Assembly: GCA_028281485.1 (NCBI GenBank)
Contig: JANQJT010000055.1
Span: 1-11,862 of the forward strand
Length of the DNA stretch: 11,862 nucleotides
From: Phycisphaeraceae bacterium
Lineage (GTDB): Bacteria > Planctomycetota > Phycisphaerae > Phycisphaerales > Zrk34
Direction of reading: 5' to 3'
Shown here piece after piece: positions 1-7,459 of this stretch. A program made the position numbers and the translations under genes. The notes under the pieces were generated by a model. That model saw only the letters and a program-made list of their open reading frames with translations. It did not search any database and was not told where the DNA came from. The number at the start of each line of letters is the position of its first letter. The stretch's first letter is position 1.

Positions 1-2
1 GC

Positions 3-866
3 GCTAACACCGCCAGCTTCGAGCGTACCCAACAGATCACCGAACGCCGATACGAGCGCGGCATCGCCAACGCCGTGGAACTGCGGCTGGCGCGTGAGAA
101 CGTGTTGGCCAGTCGCGCCGTCGTGCCCGAGATCGAGTACCAGCTCACCACCGCGCAAAACGCGCTGGCCGTGCTGACCGGACGCATGCCCGGCACGATC
201 GACGATCCCGGCGACACCCTGGCGGAACTTCCGCCGCTCGAGAGGCCCGGCGTGGGTCTGCCGCTGGCGCTGCTGGATCGTCGGCCCGACCTGAAGGCGG
301 CGGAGTTTGTCTACTACGCCAACGAAGCCGCGGTCGACGTGGCGATGGCCGACCTCTACCCCGACATCACGCTCAGCGCATCCGGTGGCTGGCGCGGCGA
401 TCGCGCCGAGGACCTGTTCGATTCTGATTCGCTGGTGTGGTCGCTGGCCAGCGGCGCGGTGTGGCGGGTCTGGGCCGGCGGCACGCTGCGGGCGCAGGTC
501 GACGCCAGCGAGGCGCGCGTCCGCGCATCCGCCGCGGCGTACGCACAGGTCGTGCTCGAAGCGATGGCGGACGTGGAAAACTCCATCGCCCGCGAACAAG
601 CCGCCCGTGAAGCCCACACCCACCGTGACGCACAAACCCACGAGGCTCGCGAGGCCGAACGCCTGGCGCGCCAACGCTACGAGCGCGGCGTCGACGTGCT
701 GCTGACCGTGCTGGAAACCGAACGACGCAGACAGAACGCCGAGATCGCCCTGCTCCAGGAGCAGCAGAACCTTTGGAACACCCGCATCGATCTTTACCTC
801 GCCCTGGGCGGCGACTGGACGAGCCCGAGCCCATCACCGGTCGCGATCGCGCCGGAGGAGTCATGA
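3..866 (+). CDS. Outer-membrane efflux channel, TolC/NodT (OMF) family, 5' partial
   Basis: C-terminal 287 residues of an outer-membrane factor, the exit duct of a tripartite efflux pump. The frame is open to the window edge, so the signal peptide and N-terminal half lie outside; the GTG at 75 is internal. The sequence shows the two pseudo-repeats of the family. Repeat one carries RRYERGIANAVELRLAR, then a helix ending in NALAVLTGRMPG. The linker LLDRRPDLKAAE is the hallmark that starts the second repeat. It is followed by a strand (YPDITLSASGGW) and a second coiled-coil helix pair with RYERGVDVLLTVLETERRR. The C-terminus is short and polar. The stop TGA (864-866) touches the adaptor start, so the genes are translationally coupled. 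Family assignment is firm; the exported substrate cannot be read from the sequence. The gene order (channel first) differs from the common adaptor-pump-channel order. Confidence 0.9.
   Translation, partial: ANTASFERTQQITERRYERGIANAVELRLARENVLASRAVVPEIEYQLTTAQNALAVLTGRMPGTIDDPGDTLAELPPLERPGVGLPLALLDRRPDLKAAEFVYYANEAAVDVAMADLYPDITLSASGGWRGDRAEDLFDSDSLVWSLASGAVWRVWAGGTLRAQVDASEARVRASAAAYAQVVLEAMADVENSIAREQAAREAHTHRDAQTHEAREAERLARQRYERGVDVLLTVLETERRRQNAEIALLQEQQNLWNTRIDLYLALGGDWTSPSPSPVAIAPEES
854..860 (+). promoter_or_regulatory. Shine-Dalgarno for adaptor gene
   Basis: GGAGGAG inside the end of the channel gene. It lies 5 nt before the ATG at 866 and only 2 nt before the ATG at 863. The spacing favours the second ATG of the ATGATG pair. 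Confidence 0.6.
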
Positions 867-2161
867 TGTCCAACGAGAAACCCAAGTCTACGAACAAGAC
901 CGCCCCCATCGTCCTCACCATTGTGGGTTGTGCCGCCATAGTTGGCGCAGGAGTAAGCATCAACTACGCCCTGAAAGAGCTGAAGCGTCAGCCCGAGCAG
1001 AAGGACGTGAGCCGCGAAGGCCCGCTGGTCGAGACCGTGCTCACGCGCACCGAGTCGCTGCCGGTCATGATCCACACCAACGGCCAGGTCGTGCCGCGCG
1101 TGCAGATCAACCTGGTCCCCGAGGTCTCGGGCAAGGTGACGGCCGTGCACCCGTCGATGACGGTCGGCGGCACGTTCCGTACCGGTGACGTGCTGGTCAC
1201 GATCGACGCCAGCGACTACGAGCTTGCCGTCGCCCGCGCCAAGGCCGGCGTGGACCAGGCCCACAGCGCCGTCGGCCAGGCCAGGGCGCAGATCGCCACG
1301 GCCGAGACCGCGCTGCAACAGGAAGAGGCCGAGGCCGCGATCAGCATCGAGGAGTGGAACCAGCTCAACCCCGGCACGACGCCCCCGCCGCTGGTGGCGC
1401 GCACGCCGCAGGTCAACGCCGCCCGCGCGGCCGTAGCCAGCGCCAAGGCTCAACTGGCCAGCGCCGAGGCCATGGTCAAGTCCGCCTTCACCACCCTCGC
1501 CGACGCCGAGCTGGACCTGGCACGCACCGAGGTCGCCGCACCCTTCAACGGCCGTGTGCTCAGCGAGAGCGTCGACATCGGTCAGTTCGTCTCGACCGGC
1601 ATGACGCTAGCGCACGTGTACGGATCGGACGAAGCGAAGATCACCGTGCCGCTCGAACAACGCCAGCTTCGCTGGTTGTCGCTCGATCCCAACGGTCCGG
1701 CGATGACGGTCCGGGTCACCGGATCGGTCAACGGCAACACGCACACGTGGATCGGCCGCGCCGTGCGGACCGCCGGCGAGGTCGACGCGCGTTCGCGCAT
1801 GACCGACCTCATCATCGAGGTCAAACGCGAAGACAACGCCGACCTGCCCCCGCTCGTGCCCGGCATGTTCGTCGAGGTCGACCTGACCGGTCGCACGGTC
1901 GACAACGTGATCCGCCTCCCCCGTCGGGCGCTGCACGACGGCGACACGATCTGGATCTACAACGAAGGCAAACTGAACTACCGTAGTGTGAGTGTGACGC
2001 ACACCGACCGCGAGTCGCTGTGGATCACCACCGGCCTCGAACCCGACGAGCGTGTGATCATCAGCCCGATCGACGCACACACCGAGGGCATGACCATTCG
2101 TTTCCAAGCCACCGAACAGGCGGTTGACACCGCCGTCGCTGCTCAGGAAGGCGTGCGATGA
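866..2161 (+). CDS. RND efflux periplasmic adaptor (membrane fusion protein, HlyD/AcrA family)
   Basis: 431-residue adaptor joining the inner-membrane pump to the outer-membrane channel. Residues ~12-32 are one hydrophobic segment, with no lipobox Cys at a convincing cleavage site, so it is probably anchored by an uncleaved N-terminal helix. The first lipoyl half (NLVPEVSGKVTAVHPSMTVGGTFRTGDVLVTID) sits near residues 82-114. A long Ala/Glu/Gln-rich coiled-coil hairpin follows (~115-222). The second lipoyl half is TEVAAPFNGRVLSESVDIGQFV (~221-242). Beta-barrel and membrane-proximal domains then contain VPGMFVEVDL and IRLPRRAL. The hairpin has an unusual Pro-rich turn (NPGTTPPPLVART). Its stop overlaps the pump start in ATGA (2158-2161). 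ATG at 863 is an alternative start, adding one Met. The N-terminus MSNEK is also the start of the next gene's product. Family assignment is secure; substrate unknown. Confidence 0.93.
   Translation: MSNEKPKSTNKTAPIVLTIVGCAAIVGAGVSINYALKELKRQPEQKDVSREGPLVETVLTRTESLPVMIHTNGQVVPRVQINLVPEVSGKVTAVHPSMTVGGTFRTGDVLVTIDASDYELAVARAKAGVDQAHSAVGQARAQIATAETALQQEEAEAAISIEEWNQLNPGTTPPPLVARTPQVNAARAAVASAKAQLASAEAMVKSAFTTLADAELDLARTEVAAPFNGRVLSESVDIGQFVSTGMTLAHVYGSDEAKITVPLEQRQLRWLSLDPNGPAMTVRVTGSVNGNTHTWIGRAVRTAGEVDARSRMTDLIIEVKREDNADLPPLVPGMFVEVDLTGRTVDNVIRLPRRALHDGDTIWIYNEGKLNYRSVSVTHTDRESLWITTGLEPDERVIISPIDAHTEGMTIRFQATEQAVDTAVAAQEGVR
2145..2151 (+). promoter_or_regulatory. Shine-Dalgarno for RND pump gene
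   Basis: AGGAAGG within the adaptor's 3' end, 6 nt before the ATG at 2158. It supports this start and coupled translation through the ATGA overlap. Confidence 0.6.
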
Positions 2162-5100
2162 GTAACGAGAAACTCCCCCGCAGTCTGCGTCGCGGTGCGC
2201 TGGCGTGGTTCGCCTCGAACCACGTGGCCGCCAACCTCGTGATGATCTTCGTGATCACCGCGGGCCTGCTGTCGCTGGCGCGCATCAAGCTCGAGTTCTT
2301 TCCCGAGCTCGACATCAACTGGGTCACGGTCTCCGTGCCCTACCCCGGCGCGACGCCCGAAGAGGTGGAGACCGGCATCATCCAGACCGTCGAGGAATCC
2401 GTGCGCGAGGTGGACTACGTCCGTCAGGTGAAGTCCATCGCCGCCGAGAGCATCGGCACGGTGATGATCGAGTTCGAGCGCTACGCCGACATGGACGAGG
2501 CGCGGGACGATGTGAATCAGGTGGTCGATCGCATCACGACGTTCCCGGAGGAAGCCGAGGAGCCGGTCGTGGCCCAGGCGACCAACCGGACGCAGGTGCT
2601 TCTCGTTGCGATCCACGGCGAGACCTCTGATCGTGCGCTCAAGGAACTGGCCGAGCGCGTGCGCGACGACCTGACGACGGGCCGAGCCGAGCAGATCATC
2701 GGCGACGTGGCGCCGTGGTGGGAGAAGGCGCTGGGAACGATCCGCGCACCCAAGGGCATCAGCACGGTCACGATCAGCGGCCTGCCGCCCTACGAGATCT
2801 CCATCGAGGTTTCCGAAGACACGCTGCGCCGCCACGACCTGACGTTTGACGACGTCGCCGCCGCCGTGCGACGCAGCTCATTGGACCTCTCGGCCGGCAC
2901 GGTCCGCGCCGAAGGCGGGCACATGCTCGTGCGCACCAAGGGCCAGTACTACACCGCCGAAGACTTCGAACAGGTCGTCGTGATGACGAATCCCGACGGC
3001 ACGAACCTGACGTTGAACGAAGTGGCCACCGTGATCGACGGCTTCGCCGAGACCGACGAGGCGTACAAGTTCGACGGCAAGCCCGCCATCGCCGTCAGCG
3101 TCTACCGCGTGGGTGAACAAGACACGCTCGAGGTGGCGCGCGCCGTTCGCCGATACGTCGCGGCGCTCAACGAGCAGCTGCCCGAGGGCATCGGCATGAC
3201 CGTCATGCTCGACAACTCCGAGCTGCTGAAGGGACGTATCAACCTGCTGCTGCGCAACGGCGCGATCGGCCTGCTGCTGGTGTTCCTGGTGCTGGCCTGC
3301 TTCCTCGATCTGCGTCTGGCGTTCTGGACGATGCTGGGCATTCCCATGTCGTTCCTGGGCGCGTTCATCCTCCTGCCGATGTTCGACATGTCGCTGAACA
3401 TGATCTCGCTGTTCGCGTTCATTGTCGTGCTGGGTATCGTGGTGGACGACGCGATCGTGGTCGGTGAGAACATCTTCAACTATCGACAATCGGGCAAGAT
3501 GTCCGGCCTGGCCGCGGCGATCCGCGGCGTGCGCGAAATGTTCGGCCCGGTCACGATGGCGATCGCCACGACGATCGTCGCCTTCATGCCCCTGATGCAG
3601 GGCGAGGGCACGTGGTTCCAGATCCTGCGCGCCGTGCCGGTCGTCGTGATCAGCGTGCTGCTCATCTCGTTGATCGAGGCGTTCGTCGTGCTGCCCAGCC
3701 ACCTGTCCGGCGGGCGTTTGGTCGAACACCACGGCCCGATCGGTCGTTTCCAGGCGAAGCTGCGCCACGTGCTGAACTGGATGATCGAGCACTGGTACAG
3801 GCCCACGCTGATCAAGGCGATCCGGCACCGCTACGTCACGCTCGCGATCGGCTTCGCGCTGCTGATGATCACCGGTGGCGTCATGGCCGGCGGCCACCTG
3901 CGCACCGAGTTTTTCCCGTCGGTCGAGGCCGACAACATGCTGGTGGCGCTGACGATGCCGCCCGGCACACCCGTCGAGCAGACGATGCAGATCGTCAAGC
4001 GATTCGAAGACGCGGCAGATGACGTGCGCATCGAGTTCGAAGCGGGTCGTCCCGAAGGGGCCGAGCCGCTGTTCAAACACACCACAACCATTGTCGGTTC
4101 ACAACCGATGACCGGCGAGATGTCCAGCCGCGGCGGCGGCACACCCGAAGACCGGTCCGGCGGACACCTGGCCGAGGTCAACGTCGAGCTGCTCCAGGGC
4201 GAGCGGCGCGGCGGCATCTCCGCGGAGAAGATGGTCAACCGCTGGCGCGAGATCGTCGGTGAGGTGCCCGGCGCGACAAGCCTGGAGTTTACCGCCAAGT
4301 TCATGAGCTCCGATCCGATCAGCGTCGAGTTGGCGCACCGCGACCAGGATCAACTGCTCGCCGCCGTCGAAGACATGACCGAGACGCTAGCCGCTTACGA
4401 CGGTGTGACCGACATCACCGACAACTACGTCGTCGGCAAACGCCAGATCGAGATCATCGGTCTGACCCCGCTGGGCGAGGCGCTGGGCGTGCGCAAGGTG
4501 GACGTGGCACGACAGCTCCGCCAGGCGTTCTACGGCGAGGAAGCGCAGCGCATCCAGCGCGAGCGCGACGAGATCAAGGTGATGGTCCGCTACACCGAGG
4601 CCGAGCGTCGCTCGGCGGCCACGCTCGAGGACATGCGCATCCGCCTGGCCGACGGCGCCGAGGTGCCGCTGCTGGACGTGGTGCAGGTCCGCTACGGGCG
4701 TGACTTCGCCGTGATCTACCGTACCGATCAGGCGCGCACCGTGCAGGTGCTGGCCGACATCGACAAGGCGGTGGCCAACGCGGAAGCCATCAACAAGGAA
4801 CTCAAAGAAACCGTGCTGCCGGAACTGATCGCACGCTACCCCGGCCTGGCCTGGGACATGGAGGGCGAGCAGAAGGAGCGCAACGACGCGATGGGCTCGC
4901 TGAAGACCAACTTCATCTTCGCGCTGTTCGCGATCTACTTCCTGCTGGCCATCCAGTTCCGCTCGTACGTTCAGCCGGTCATCATCATGCTCGCCATCCC
5001 GTTCGGCCTTGTCGGCGCGGTGTTTGGTCACATGATCATGGGCGTGGCCAAGAGCGGCGTGTCGGGCAACCTCTGGACGCTGATCAACGAGCAGGGGCTG

Positions 5101-5658
5101 TGGGGCGGGTTCTACGAGGCGATGTCGGGCGGGCTGCCGCTGAGCTTCATGTCGATGTTCGGCATCGTGGCGCTGACCGGCGTGGTCGTCAACGACTCGC
5201 TGATCATGATCAACCTGATCAACGCGAAGCGCGCCGCCGGCGATCCGCTGGACGAGACGCTCGAGCAGTCCGGCACGCGCCGCTTCCGCCCCATCCTCCT
5301 GACCACGCTGACCACCTTCTTCGGTCTGCTGCCGATGATCCTCGAACGCTCCATCCAGGCGCAGTTCCTGATCCCCATGGCCGTCTCGCTGGGCTTCGGC
5401 GTGCTGTTCGCCACGGCCATCACGCTCATCATCGTGCCGTCGTGCTACATGATCCTCGAGGACCTGCGCCGCCTGTTCCTGGGCACGCGGGGCGCTGAAG
5501 AGTGGTTCGATCCCGGCGATCACTCGCCCAAGCCGGAGTACACCGAAGCCGAAGAGGGCGAACGCGGGCAACCGTCTTCGGAGTTCGTACCGATCCCCGA
5601 GAGCGGCGGCCCCGAAGAACAGGTGCCGCAGCCGAAGCCGGAAGCCGCGGAAACCTGA
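2158..5658 (+). CDS. RND multidrug-type efflux permease (HAE1/AcrB-like)
   Basis: 1166-residue proton-driven inner-membrane pump of the resistance-nodulation-division superfamily, longer than the ~1030-1050 usual for AcrB relatives. TM1 is at ~22-40, followed by the first periplasmic porter half. The TM2-TM6 block is ~362-515, where TM4 carries the paired Asp of the proton relay (GIVVDDAIVVGEN, D430-D431). TM7 is ~558-580, the second porter half follows, then TM8-TM12 (~915-1100). In TM10 the position of AcrB Lys940 is Asn (GVVVNDSLI, N1012-D1013). Two insertions stand out: ~172-198 in the first porter half (Trp pair, PWWEKAL) and ~963-992 between TM9 and TM10. The last ~55 residues are an acidic, Pro/Glu-rich cytoplasmic tail. 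Adaptor and channel genes lie directly upstream. Substrate range is unknown. Confidence 0.95.
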   Translation: MSNEKLPRSLRRGALAWFASNHVAANLVMIFVITAGLLSLARIKLEFFPELDINWVTVSVPYPGATPEEVETGIIQTVEESVREVDYVRQVKSIAAESIGTVMIEFERYADMDEARDDVNQVVDRITTFPEEAEEPVVAQATNRTQVLLVAIHGETSDRALKELAERVRDDLTTGRAEQIIGDVAPWWEKALGTIRAPKGISTVTISGLPPYEISIEVSEDTLRRHDLTFDDVAAAVRRSSLDLSAGTVRAEGGHMLVRTKGQYYTAEDFEQVVVMTNPDGTNLTLNEVATVIDGFAETDEAYKFDGKPAIAVSVYRVGEQDTLEVARAVRRYVAALNEQLPEGIGMTVMLDNSELLKGRINLLLRNGAIGLLLVFLVLACFLDLRLAFWTMLGIPMSFLGAFILLPMFDMSLNMISLFAFIVVLGIVVDDAIVVGENIFNYRQSGKMSGLAAAIRGVREMFGPVTMAIATTIVAFMPLMQGEGTWFQILRAVPVVVISVLLISLIEAFVVLPSHLSGGRLVEHHGPIGRFQAKLRHVLNWMIEHWYRPTLIKAIRHRYVTLAIGFALLMITGGVMAGGHLRTEFFPSVEADNMLVALTMPPGTPVEQTMQIVKRFEDAADDVRIEFEAGRPEGAEPLFKHTTTIVGSQPMTGEMSSRGGGTPEDRSGGHLAEVNVELLQGERRGGISAEKMVNRWREIVGEVPGATSLEFTAKFMSSDPISVELAHRDQDQLLAAVEDMTETLAAYDGVTDITDNYVVGKRQIEIIGLTPLGEALGVRKVDVARQLRQAFYGEEAQRIQRERDEIKVMVRYTEAERRSAATLEDMRIRLADGAEVPLLDVVQVRYGRDFAVIYRTDQARTVQVLADIDKAVANAEAINKELKETVLPELIARYPGLAWDMEGEQKERNDAMGSLKTNFIFALFAIYFLLAIQFRSYVQPVIIMLAIPFGLVGAVFGHMIMGVAKSGVSGNLWTLINEQGLWGGFYEAMSGGLPLSFMSMFGIVALTGVVVNDSLIMINLINAKRAAGDPLDETLEQSGTRRFRPILLTTLTTFFGLLPMILERSIQAQFLIPMAVSLGFGVLFATAITLIIVPSCYMILEDLRRLFLGTRGAEEWFDPGDHSPKPEYTEAEEGERGQPSSEFVPIPESGGPEEQVPQPKPEAAET

Positions 5659-5680
5659 CAGCGGTCAATGAAGTGATTGT

Positions 5681-6355
5681 TTACGGCGCGAGGCGCTGGC
5701 GTTGCCAGGTATCGCCGACGTCTCGGATGAACTGGATGCGGTCGTGCATGCGGTTGGGCTGGCCCTGCCAGAACTCCATCTCCACCGGTCGCACACGATA
5801 CCCGCCCCAGTTCGATGGGCAGGGGATGTCGCGACCTTCGTAGCGCGCCTCGGCGTCGGCGAAGGCCTGTTGCAACTGCTGGCGCGTCACGATTTCGCTC
5901 TGGGCTGACGCGACCGCGCCGAGCTGGCTGCCGCGCGGGCGCGTGGCGAAGTAGGCGGCGCTGGTTTCGGCATCGACCTTCTCAGCCAGACCCACGATGC
6001 GCACCTGCCGTTCGAGCGGCGCCCAGTGCATCAGCATCGCGACGTTGGGGTTCGTCTCCATCTCGCGCGCCTTGCGACCGGTGTAACTGGTGAAGAAGGT
6101 CAGGCCGTCCCGGTCGTACGCCTTGAGCAGCACGATGCGCACCGAAGGGACGCTGCCGGGCGCAACCGTTGCCAGGGACACGACGTTGGGCTCGTACCAC
6201 GCGCCGGCGTTGTGTTGCTCGGCCAAACGGAACCAGCGATCGAACAGCGCCATCGGGTCGTCACCCGCGGCCGCCTCGGTCAGCGACTCCTGCGTGTAGT
6301 CCTTACGCAACCCCGAAAGGTCTTGCTCTTGAAACGGATCGCTCACGTTGGCCAC
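5681..6355 (-). CDS. pdxH: Pyridoxamine/pyridoxine 5'-phosphate oxidase
   Basis: 224-residue FMN enzyme of vitamin B6 metabolism, oxidising pyridoxine or pyridoxamine 5'-phosphate to PLP with O2. Family signatures run throughout: LRKDYT near residues 16-21 and DPMALFDRW (33-41). FMN/phosphate-binding segments are RIVLLKAYD (73-81) and TSYTGRKAREME (89-100). LERQVRIVG is at 114-122, RPRGSQLGA at 139-147 and PSNWGGYRVRP at 180-190. The C-terminal active-site signature is FWQGQPNRMHDRIQF with R202, H204 and R206, and the protein ends in RLAP as E. coli PdxH does. Start is GTG; no other usable start lies upstream before an in-frame stop, and no clear Shine-Dalgarno is visible. It follows the CarH-like gene on the same strand by 72 nt and may be co-transcribed. 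Its 3' end converges with the RND gene across 22 bp. Confidence 0.95.
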   Translation of the reverse strand: MANVSDPFQEQDLSGLRKDYTQESLTEAAAGDDPMALFDRWFRLAEQHNAGAWYEPNVVSLATVAPGSVPSVRIVLLKAYDRDGLTFFTSYTGRKAREMETNPNVAMLMHWAPLERQVRIVGLAEKVDAETSAAYFATRPRGSQLGAVASAQSEIVTRQQLQQAFADAEARYEGRDIPCPSNWGGYRVRPVEMEFWQGQPNRMHDRIQFIRDVGDTWQRQRLAP

Positions 6356-6427
6356 CTGGTCGGCTGCGACATCACATCTAAAGCATATCGCTTGGCGTGA
6401 CGGGTCGCACAGAGATTAGTTTAACGA

Positions 6428-7339
6428 TTACACCTGCGTTTGTAGGGCGCCGCGAGCGAATCCCACCAGCTCACCCATCGTATCGACGTGCGCCACGCGC
6501 GGATCGACCGATTCGATCCCACGGAAGGCCGCTTGCCCCCCCACCACGACGCTCACGCCGAACCCGGCAGTCGCCGCGATGAGTTGCTGGATCTCTTCGG
6601 CTAAACGCCCGGTGTCGACCTCAGCGGTGGCGCTGATCCACATCATCGAAGCGTCATGTTGTTCTATAGCCTGACAGAGCACCTCGATCGGTGTGTCGGG
6701 GCCGAGGTTGACCGCGTGCAACCCGATCTCGGTCAGCGCGACCGATGCCATCATCGTCGGCAGCAGGTACGGATCGCCCGGTCGGCCCCCCCCCACGACG
6801 ACGGGGGCGGAATCGAGCGGAGGGGGCAGCATGGCACGCAGGCGATTGACGATTTGAATGGCGATCGTGGTGGCCCGGTGCTCGATGAGGACGCCGTTGT
6901 TTTCGCAGCGCCATTGCTCGCCGATCTCAGCCATGGCCCGGCGGAACGGGCCGTCGAAGATTGCCGACAGCGACTGGCCATTGAGATACGCGCTTGTGAC
7001 CAGACCCTCAGCCAACGCCGCATCGGCCTGGACAAGGGCGTTGGACAGACGCCGGGTGATGATTTCCAGGTCGCAGTGGGCCTGCTTCACGGCGTCGGGC
7101 AGGCCGAGCCGTTCGGGGCGGACGACGGTGTGGTTGGATTCCCGAATGAATCGGAGGGCTTCGGAGCGATCGATTCTGCGGTGGCCGCCGGCGGTGCGTG
7201 TGGCGGTGAGTCGGCCGTTGTCGATCCAGCGCTTCAGGCTGGACTCACTGGCGCCGATTGCCTCGGCCAATTCTTTAGGGCTCATCAGGGTTCTCAAAAC
7301 CACCTCTCCAGAATCGTTATGAATGATTATACGTTGCAT
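6428..7339 (-). CDS. MerR-type regulator with B12-binding-like sensor domain (CarH/LitR-like), axial His missing
   Basis: Residues ~17-66 are a MerR/excisionase-type winged helix: MSPKELAEAIGASESSLKRWIDNGRLTATRTAGGHRRI. Residues ~86-170 match the helical cap (B12-binding-2) of the CarH group and keep its signature Trp-x9-Glu-His as W143...E153-H154, which in CarH packs against the adenosyl group. Residues ~177-300 are the Rossmann-like cobalamin-binding fold (AVNLGPDTPIEVL, SVVVGGQAAF). The expected D-x-H-x-x-G loop reads GDPYLLP (D189, Y191, P194), so the His that ligates cobalt is Tyr. CarH proteins repress light-inducible genes as AdoB12-bound tetramers; this one may work without B12 or with another ligand. 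The longest start (ATG, 7339) has no ribosome site. TTG at 7297 has GGAGAGG 5 nt upstream and gives 289 residues, so the true start may be there. It diverges from the gene at 7533. Confidence 0.88.
   Translation of the reverse strand: MQRIIIHNDSGEVVLRTLMSPKELAEAIGASESSLKRWIDNGRLTATRTAGGHRRIDRSEALRFIRESNHTVVRPERLGLPDAVKQAHCDLEIITRRLSNALVQADAALAEGLVTSAYLNGQSLSAIFDGPFRRAMAEIGEQWRCENNGVLIEHRATTIAIQIVNRLRAMLPPPLDSAPVVVGGGRPGDPYLLPTMMASVALTEIGLHAVNLGPDTPIEVLCQAIEQHDASMMWISATAEVDTGRLAEEIQQLIAATAGFGVSVVVGGQAAFRGIESVDPRVAHVDTMGELVGFARGALQTQV
7303..7331 (-). promoter_or_regulatory. Possible internal promoter box and Shine-Dalgarno for the shorter CarH-like start
   Basis: On the minus strand a perfect TATAAT (7331-7326) lies inside the first codons of the long reading frame. 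GGAGAGG (7309-7303) follows, 5 nt before an in-frame TTG at 7297. Together they could give a short-leader transcript for a protein starting MRTLMSPKELAE. No good -35 is visible, so this is tentative. Confidence 0.3.
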
Positions 7340-7379
7340 CCCCAGAAGGGGCTATCCGAAATATAATTTTAGTAATATA

Positions 7380-7409
7380 TTGCACATTATTGATTTATAA
7401 AAATATTAT
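7380..7409 (+). promoter_or_regulatory. Candidate upstream promoter for the DUF4096-like gene
   Basis: Weak TTGCAC (7380-7385), 18-nt spacer, then TATTAT (7404-7409, 5 of 6 to the -10 consensus). The same TTGC-spacer-TATTAT arrangement recurs exactly 50 bp downstream. Confidence 0.22.
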
Positions 7410-7423
7410 TCTGCATTTGTCAT
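7394..7423 (-). promoter_or_regulatory. Candidate sigma70-type promoter for the CarH-like gene
   Basis: Minus-strand ATGACA (7423-7418, 5 of 6 to TTGACA), 18-nt spacer, then TATAAA (7399-7394, 5 of 6 to TATAAT). Transcription would begin near 7387, about 48 nt before the ATG at 7339. It overlaps the first copy of the 50-bp-spaced repeat, as an autoregulatory operator would. Confidence 0.35.
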
Positions 7424-7441
7424 TTTCGTTTGCCTTGAACG
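7403..7441 (+). repeat. 50-bp-spaced imperfect direct repeat, copy 1
   Basis: Conserved blocks are ATATTATTCTGC (7403-7414), 12 nt of variable sequence, CGTTTG (7427-7432), 2 nt, then TTGAACG (7435-7441). The second copy begins exactly 50 bp later with the same order and nearly the same internal spacing. It sits in the AT-rich gap between divergent genes, so an operator or promoter duplication is likely. Confidence 0.6.
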
Positions 7442-7459
7442 AGGTCTATTTCATATTAT
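7430..7459 (+). promoter_or_regulatory. Candidate downstream promoter for the DUF4096-like gene
   Basis: TTGCCT (7430-7435, 4 of 6), 18-nt spacer, then TATTAT (7454-7459). Predicted start is near 7466, giving a leader of about 67 nt to the ATG at 7533. That leader begins with the GAACGTTT tandem repeat. Confidence 0.3.

Noticed and set aside
2878..4080. Long minus-strand open frame (400 codons) opposite the RND gene
   Set aside because: Its translation is a His/Gln/Asp/Arg-rich low-complexity product typical of antisense frames in GC-rich genes. The plus strand encodes an unmistakable pump.
4387..5571. Second long minus-strand open frame (394 codons) opposite the RND gene
   Set aside because: Same His/Asp/Gln/Arg-rich shadow composition and no recognisable domain.
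5659..5680. Bidirectional terminator between the convergent RND and pdxH genes
   Set aside because: The 22-bp gap contains no GC-rich hairpin with a T tract.
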